A DNA stretch of 8,352 nucleotides from Chromatiales bacterium (GTDB lineage Bacteria; Pseudomonadota; Gammaproteobacteria; UBA6429; Thiohalophilaceae): assembly GCA_027057985.1 (NCBI GenBank), contig JALUTJ010000443.1, forward strand, positions 1-8,352, in the 5' to 3' direction. Positions 5,698 through 8,352 of this stretch are shown here, one piece after another. How positions within the stretch are numbered: the stretch's first letter is position 1; every line of letters begins with the position of its first letter. Under the pieces are notes generated by a model that ran no database searches, was not told the origin of the DNA, and saw only the letters and a program-made list of their open reading frames with translations. A program made the translations under genes and the position numbers.

Positions 5698-6615
5698 TTA
5701 TTTGCCACTTCCTAATTGATGTACATAGAAGGTCAGGATCTTGATCTCAGTATCTGAGAGGCGACCTTTCCATGCTGGCATGGTGCGTTGCTTACCATTG
5801 GTAACAACCTGCATGACTGCAGACTTTTTGTCAGCTGCAGACTCGGCACCTGGTACATCTGCAATGGTCCAGATTTTGTCGGTCAGGTTTGCCGAACCCA
5901 TAAAGATCTGACCTTTGGCATCGGCACCATGACAGGCAGTACAACCACCATCAGTAGTAAAGACTTTCCTGCCACGCTTAACTGCGGCAGTATCCATTTC
6001 ATTACCAGACAGACTCAGCACATATTCTGCAACGTCTGAAATCTGCTCTTCAGATAAACGGCCCTTGAATGAAGGCATGGCACCGTGACGGCCATTAGTA
6101 ATGGTTTCCTGGATCTTTTCGAAGCTACCACCCCATAACCAGGCATCATCCAGCAGGTTAGGATAGAAACCAATCTTGCCATTACCACCGGCCTGGTGAC
6201 ATGCAGCACAGTTATCGGCAAACAGTACTTTAGCCATTGAATAGGCAAAAGCACTCTTTTCTTCATCGTTACGAATCTGCTCGTAAGAAGAAGCATTGAT
6301 ATCTTTCAGATACTGCTGCTGAGCTTCACGAGCCTGTTGCATATCTTTTAATAACAGAGCACGGGTATTCCAGTGCGTTGTTACCGTTTTACCATCTGCA
6401 GTGGTATAGGTGATTTCATTCATTACACCCTTGGTGTAATCCTTACCAATTGGCCATGCTGGGTAAAGAATCCAGTACACAATCGCGAATACCACGGTTG
6501 CATAGAAGGTCCATAACCACCAGTTAGGTAACGGGTTATTAAACTCCTGCAGGTCACCGTCCCATGAATGGCCGGTAGTCTGTACAGTTGATTTGCTTTT
6601 TTCACTACTCATCAT
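5698..6615 (-). CDS. ccoP: cbb3 oxidase di-heme cytochrome c subunit CcoP (subunit III)
   Basis: The product has 305 residues from the start at 6615. Its N-terminus includes TGHSWDGDLQEFNNPLPNWW, the standard CcoP lead-in, then a single transmembrane helix (about 32-51). Two periplasmic cytochrome c domains follow. The first has CAACH at 136-140 (heme ligand H140, distal Met M180 in GAMPSFKGRL). The second has CTACH at 225-229 (H229, distal M279 in TMPAWKGRL). CcoP receives electrons from soluble or membrane c-cytochromes and passes them through CcoO to CcoN. It is the short form with one helix. The frame stays open to an ATG at 6708, but that would add 31 non-family residues from within ccoQ, so I reject it. 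Two consecutive ATGs (6615, 6612) follow AAGGA with 5 and 8 nt spacing and cannot be told apart. The start overlaps the 3' end of ccoQ by a few bases, implying coupling. Confidence 0.95.
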   Translation of the reverse strand: MMSSEKSKSTVQTTGHSWDGDLQEFNNPLPNWWLWTFYATVVFAIVYWILYPAWPIGKDYTKGVMNEITYTTADGKTVTTHWNTRALLLKDMQQAREAQQQYLKDINASSYEQIRNDEEKSAFAYSMAKVLFADNCAACHQAGGNGKIGFYPNLLDDAWLWGGSFEKIQETITNGRHGAMPSFKGRLSEEQISDVAEYVLSLSGNEMDTAAVKRGRKVFTTDGGCTACHGADAKGQIFMGSANLTDKIWTIADVPGAESAADKKSAVMQVVTNGKQRTMPAWKGRLSDTEIKILTFYVHQLGSGK

Positions 6616-6802
6616 TTTTATCCTTACTCTGTCCGTTTTCGTCTTCTTCAAACGGAATATTCTTGTAAGACTCAAGCCGCTTGCTGCGGTTACGATTTGT
6701 AAAGACATAAAGCAGTATCAATACAAATGTAATCGAAAACAGCACCAGCACAAACGGCTTGGTATTTTCCATTCGTGTAAACCAGCTAAGCCATTCAAAC
6801 AT
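6605..6802 (-). CDS. ccoQ: cbb3 oxidase small subunit CcoQ (subunit IV)
   Basis: This is a 65-residue protein with an amphipathic N-terminus (MFEWLSWFTRMENTKPF), one transmembrane helix (about 17-35, FVLVLFSITFVLILLYVFT), a basic patch NRNRSKR, the CcoQ-typical YKNIPFEED, and an acidic hydrophilic tail. CcoQ stabilises the association of CcoP with the CcoN-CcoO core and is not catalytic. The ATG at 6802 is chosen over an internal Met at residue 11 because AAAGGG precedes it and the MFEW start is familiar in gammaproteobacterial homologues. It lies 23 nt after ccoO, and its TAG stop overlaps the beginning of ccoP. Confidence 0.92.
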   Translation of the reverse strand: MFEWLSWFTRMENTKPFVLVLFSITFVLILLYVFTNRNRSKRLESYKNIPFEEDENGQSKDKNDE

Positions 6803-6825
6803 AGTGATTTACCCTTTATCCAGTT

Positions 6826-7575
6826 TTAACGGAATTTGGCAAAGTGGCCTTCGTCAAACTTGCTAAAGTCAACCATGGTGCCCAGTACCTGCAGGTACGC
6901 AACTACAGCATCCATTTCAGACAGTTTTTCTGGCTTACCATCGTAATTACCGCTTTCAGCCTGCGCCAGCAGGTTTTTCTCGGCATTGATGATATCCAGG
7001 TTTTTAGCAACATCTTCACCAAAACGTTTTACGTTTGCTTCATATTCTGCTTTTGTTTCAGAATAAGGAACGCCCACCATCTTCAGTGCACGCATACGAT
7101 CCTGAATATCTTTATACTGTAAAGAATTCCTGGATAGCCATGGATAGTTTGGCATGATAGATTCTTTAACAACAGAACGTGGTGCAGTCAGATGCTGTAC
7201 ATGCCATTCATTTGAGTATTTCTTACCAACACGAGCCAGATCAGGACCAGTACGTTTAGAACCCCACTGGAACGGGTGATCAAACTTGGACTCTGCTGCC
7301 AGTGAATAGTGACCGTAACGCAGTTTTTCATCACGGAACGGACGAATCATCTGCGAGTGACACAGGTAGCAACCTTCACGTTGATAAATATCACGACCAC
7401 GTAACTCAAGTGGAGTATATGGACGGATAGTGTCTTTACCTTCCACCTTTACTTCTTCGATAGTGCTGTCGATGAAGTAGAGGGGAACAATTTCTACAAG
7501 CCCGCCGATACTGATCACGATCAGTGTCAGTACGATAAGCAAGCCAGCATTCGTTTCTATAGATTCATGCTTCAT
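6826..7575 (-). CDS. ccoO: cbb3 oxidase mono-heme cytochrome c subunit CcoO (subunit II)
   Basis: This 249-residue membrane-anchored cytochrome c takes electrons from CcoP and hands them to CcoN. One N-terminal helix (about 11-31) is an uncleaved anchor. The heme site is CYLCH (69-73) within [18 protein letters not shown], with H73 as proximal ligand and M141 in SIMPNYPWL as the likely distal ligand. [32 protein letters not shown] is a classic CcoO stretch (about 87-117). The C-terminal helix with [13 protein letters not shown] closes the cytochrome fold. The length is slightly longer than some homologues, with an extra 160-215 helical insert usual for CcoO. The ATG at 7575 is preceded by CTGGAG 9 nt upstream and lies 19 nt after the ccoN stop. 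No defects are seen. Confidence 0.96.
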   Translation of the reverse strand: MKHESIETNAGLLIVLTLIVISIGGLVEIVPLYFIDSTIEEVKVEGKDTIRPYTPLELRGRDIYQREGCYLCHSQMIRPFRDEKLRYGHYSLAAESKFDHPFQWGSKRTGPDLARVGKKYSNEWHVQHLTAPRSVVKESIMPNYPWLSRNSLQYKDIQDRMRALKMVGVPYSETKAEYEANVKRFGEDVAKNLDIINAEKNLLAQAESGNYDGKPEKLSEMDAVVAYLQVLGTMVDFSKFDEGHFAKFR

Positions 7576-7594
7576 TAATCAATTCTCCAGTTAA

Positions 7595-8352
7595 TTAAGC
7601 ATTTGCCAGCTTGGCGGCAATTTTTGCTTCAGTTTCAGCTTGTTCTTTTTTCGCCTTGCGAATCGTCATATAGGTGTTGTAAGCCATCAGGATAATACCT
7701 GTAACAAACAGCAGACCACCCAGAGCACGAACGAAGTAAGGCTGATGTAAGAAACTTACTGTTTCGATAAAGGTGTAACCCAGGTTACCGTACTCATCAA
7801 AAGCGCGTAACAGCAGACCCTGGCCAATACCGGCAACCCACATCGCACTGATATAAAGAACGATACCTATGGTTGCTAACCAGAAGTGAGCGAAAATCAG
7901 TTTTTCACTGTACATTTTGGTCTCCCACAGGCGTGGAATCAGGTGATAAAAAGAGCCGAAACTTACCATCGCAACCCAGCCAAGTGCACCGGAGTGTACG
8001 TGACCAACCGTCCAGTCGGTGTAATGCGACAGTGCGTTAACACTCTTAAGTGACATTAACGGACCTTCGAAAGTCGACATACCATAGAATGACAGCGATA
8101 CGATCATGAAACGGATAATCGGGTCGGTACGCAGTTTGTCCCAGGCTCCGGAAAGCGTCATGATACCGTTGATCATACCGCCCCATGAAGGCATTAATAA
8201 CAGGATTGAGAAACCTGCTGCCAGGGTAGAAGTCCAGTCAGGTAATGCTGTCCAGTGCAGGTGGTGACCACCAACCCACATGTAAAGGAAGATCAAGGCC
8301 CAGAAGTGGATGATAGACAGGCGATAGGAATAAACCGGGCGACCCACCTGCT
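7595..8352 (-). CDS. ccoN: cbb3 oxidase catalytic subunit CcoN (subunit I), C-terminal ~250 residues
   Basis: This is the 3' part of the oxygen-reducing heme-copper subunit. The frame is open to the right edge, so the true start lies outside; a GTG at 8347 is an internal valine. Numbering from that valine, Y22 is the tyrosine that in the Pseudomonas stutzeri enzyme is cross-linked to a CuB histidine. H28-H29 in [13 protein letters not shown] are CuB ligands, and E94 in GMSTFEGP is the conserved proton-path glutamate. H116 and H118 in [10 protein letters not shown] are the heme b3 and heme b ligands. From memory these correspond without gaps to Y251, H257/H258, E323 and H345/H347 of P. stutzeri, an offset of 229. 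At least five hydrophobic helices are visible, then a lysine/alanine-rich cytoplasmic tail. Nothing is missing within the visible part. As first gene it sets operon expression, but its promoter is beyond the window. Confidence 0.97.
   Translation of the reverse strand, partial: QVGRPVYSYRLSIIHFWALIFLYMWVGGHHLHWTALPDWTSTLAAGFSILLLMPSWGGMINGIMTLSGAWDKLRTDPIIRFMIVSLSFYGMSTFEGPLMSLKSVNALSHYTDWTVGHVHSGALGWVAMVSFGSFYHLIPRLWETKMYSEKLIFAHFWLATIGIVLYISAMWVAGIGQGLLLRAFDEYGNLGYTFIETVSFLHQPYFVRALGGLLFVTGIILMAYNTYMTIRKAKKEQAETEAKIAAKLANA

Noticed and set aside
5716..5729. TTGATGTACATAGA as an FNR site for ccoG
   Set aside because: It lies inside the ccoP coding region, the second half-site matches poorly, and it is more than 140 nt upstream of ccoG.
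6616..6708. Extended ccoP start at the ATG at 6708
   Set aside because: The additional 31 residues are encoded inside ccoQ in another frame and do not resemble CcoP. The family start (MSSEKSK) at 6615/6612 has its own AAGGA.
8023..8347. GTG at 8347 as a real ccoN start
   Set aside because: The frame continues through the window edge, and the catalytic motifs align with the middle of CcoN (about residue 230), so the valine is internal.

Overview
The window is the distal part of a bacterial cbb3-type (C-family) cytochrome c oxidase locus, with every gene on the minus strand. Read in the direction of transcription (right to left) the order is ccoN (3' part only), ccoO, ccoQ, ccoP, ccoG, a long-form fixH/ccoH, ccoI, ccoS, an unrecognised 33-residue membrane peptide, a strong bidirectional terminator, and then the first 66 codons of an unrelated secreted von Willebrand factor A (VWA) protein that runs off the left edge. 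The gene order, moderate GC content, short CcoP with one membrane helix, and CcoQ beginning MFEWLSWFTRMENTKPF point to a gammaproteobacterium able to respire at low oxygen. I cannot name the genus.

Region 5698-8352 encodes the oxidase itself. CcoN carries the heme b/b3-CuB centre. CcoO is a mono-heme cytochrome c subunit, CcoQ a small helper subunit, and CcoP a di-heme cytochrome c. Spacing is tight, and ccoQ and ccoP overlap. Region 5573-5697 holds two hairpins between the structural and accessory genes, probably an attenuator or an mRNA-processing boundary. Region 617-5572 encodes the assembly set. CcoG is a membrane iron-sulfur protein implicated in copper reduction, FixH/CcoH is an assembly factor, CcoI is a P1B copper ATPase that supplies Cu for the CuB site, and CcoS is needed for cofactor insertion. 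Together these genes build and metallate a high-affinity terminal oxidase.

Region 403-616 holds the least explained part: a possible FNR/ANR-type site at 579-592 followed by a tiny single-helix ORF (421-522) with a good Shine-Dalgarno, ending just before the terminator. Region 199-371 is a non-coding gap of about 170 bases with one striking feature, a 28-bp near-perfect palindrome (215-242) abutting the Shine-Dalgarno of the VWA gene. I see no mobile elements, CRISPR arrays, tRNA or rRNA genes. No wholly new system is evident. The best leads are the 33-aa peptide, the palindrome ahead of the VWA gene, the enlarged FixH and the hairpin region between ccoP and ccoG.
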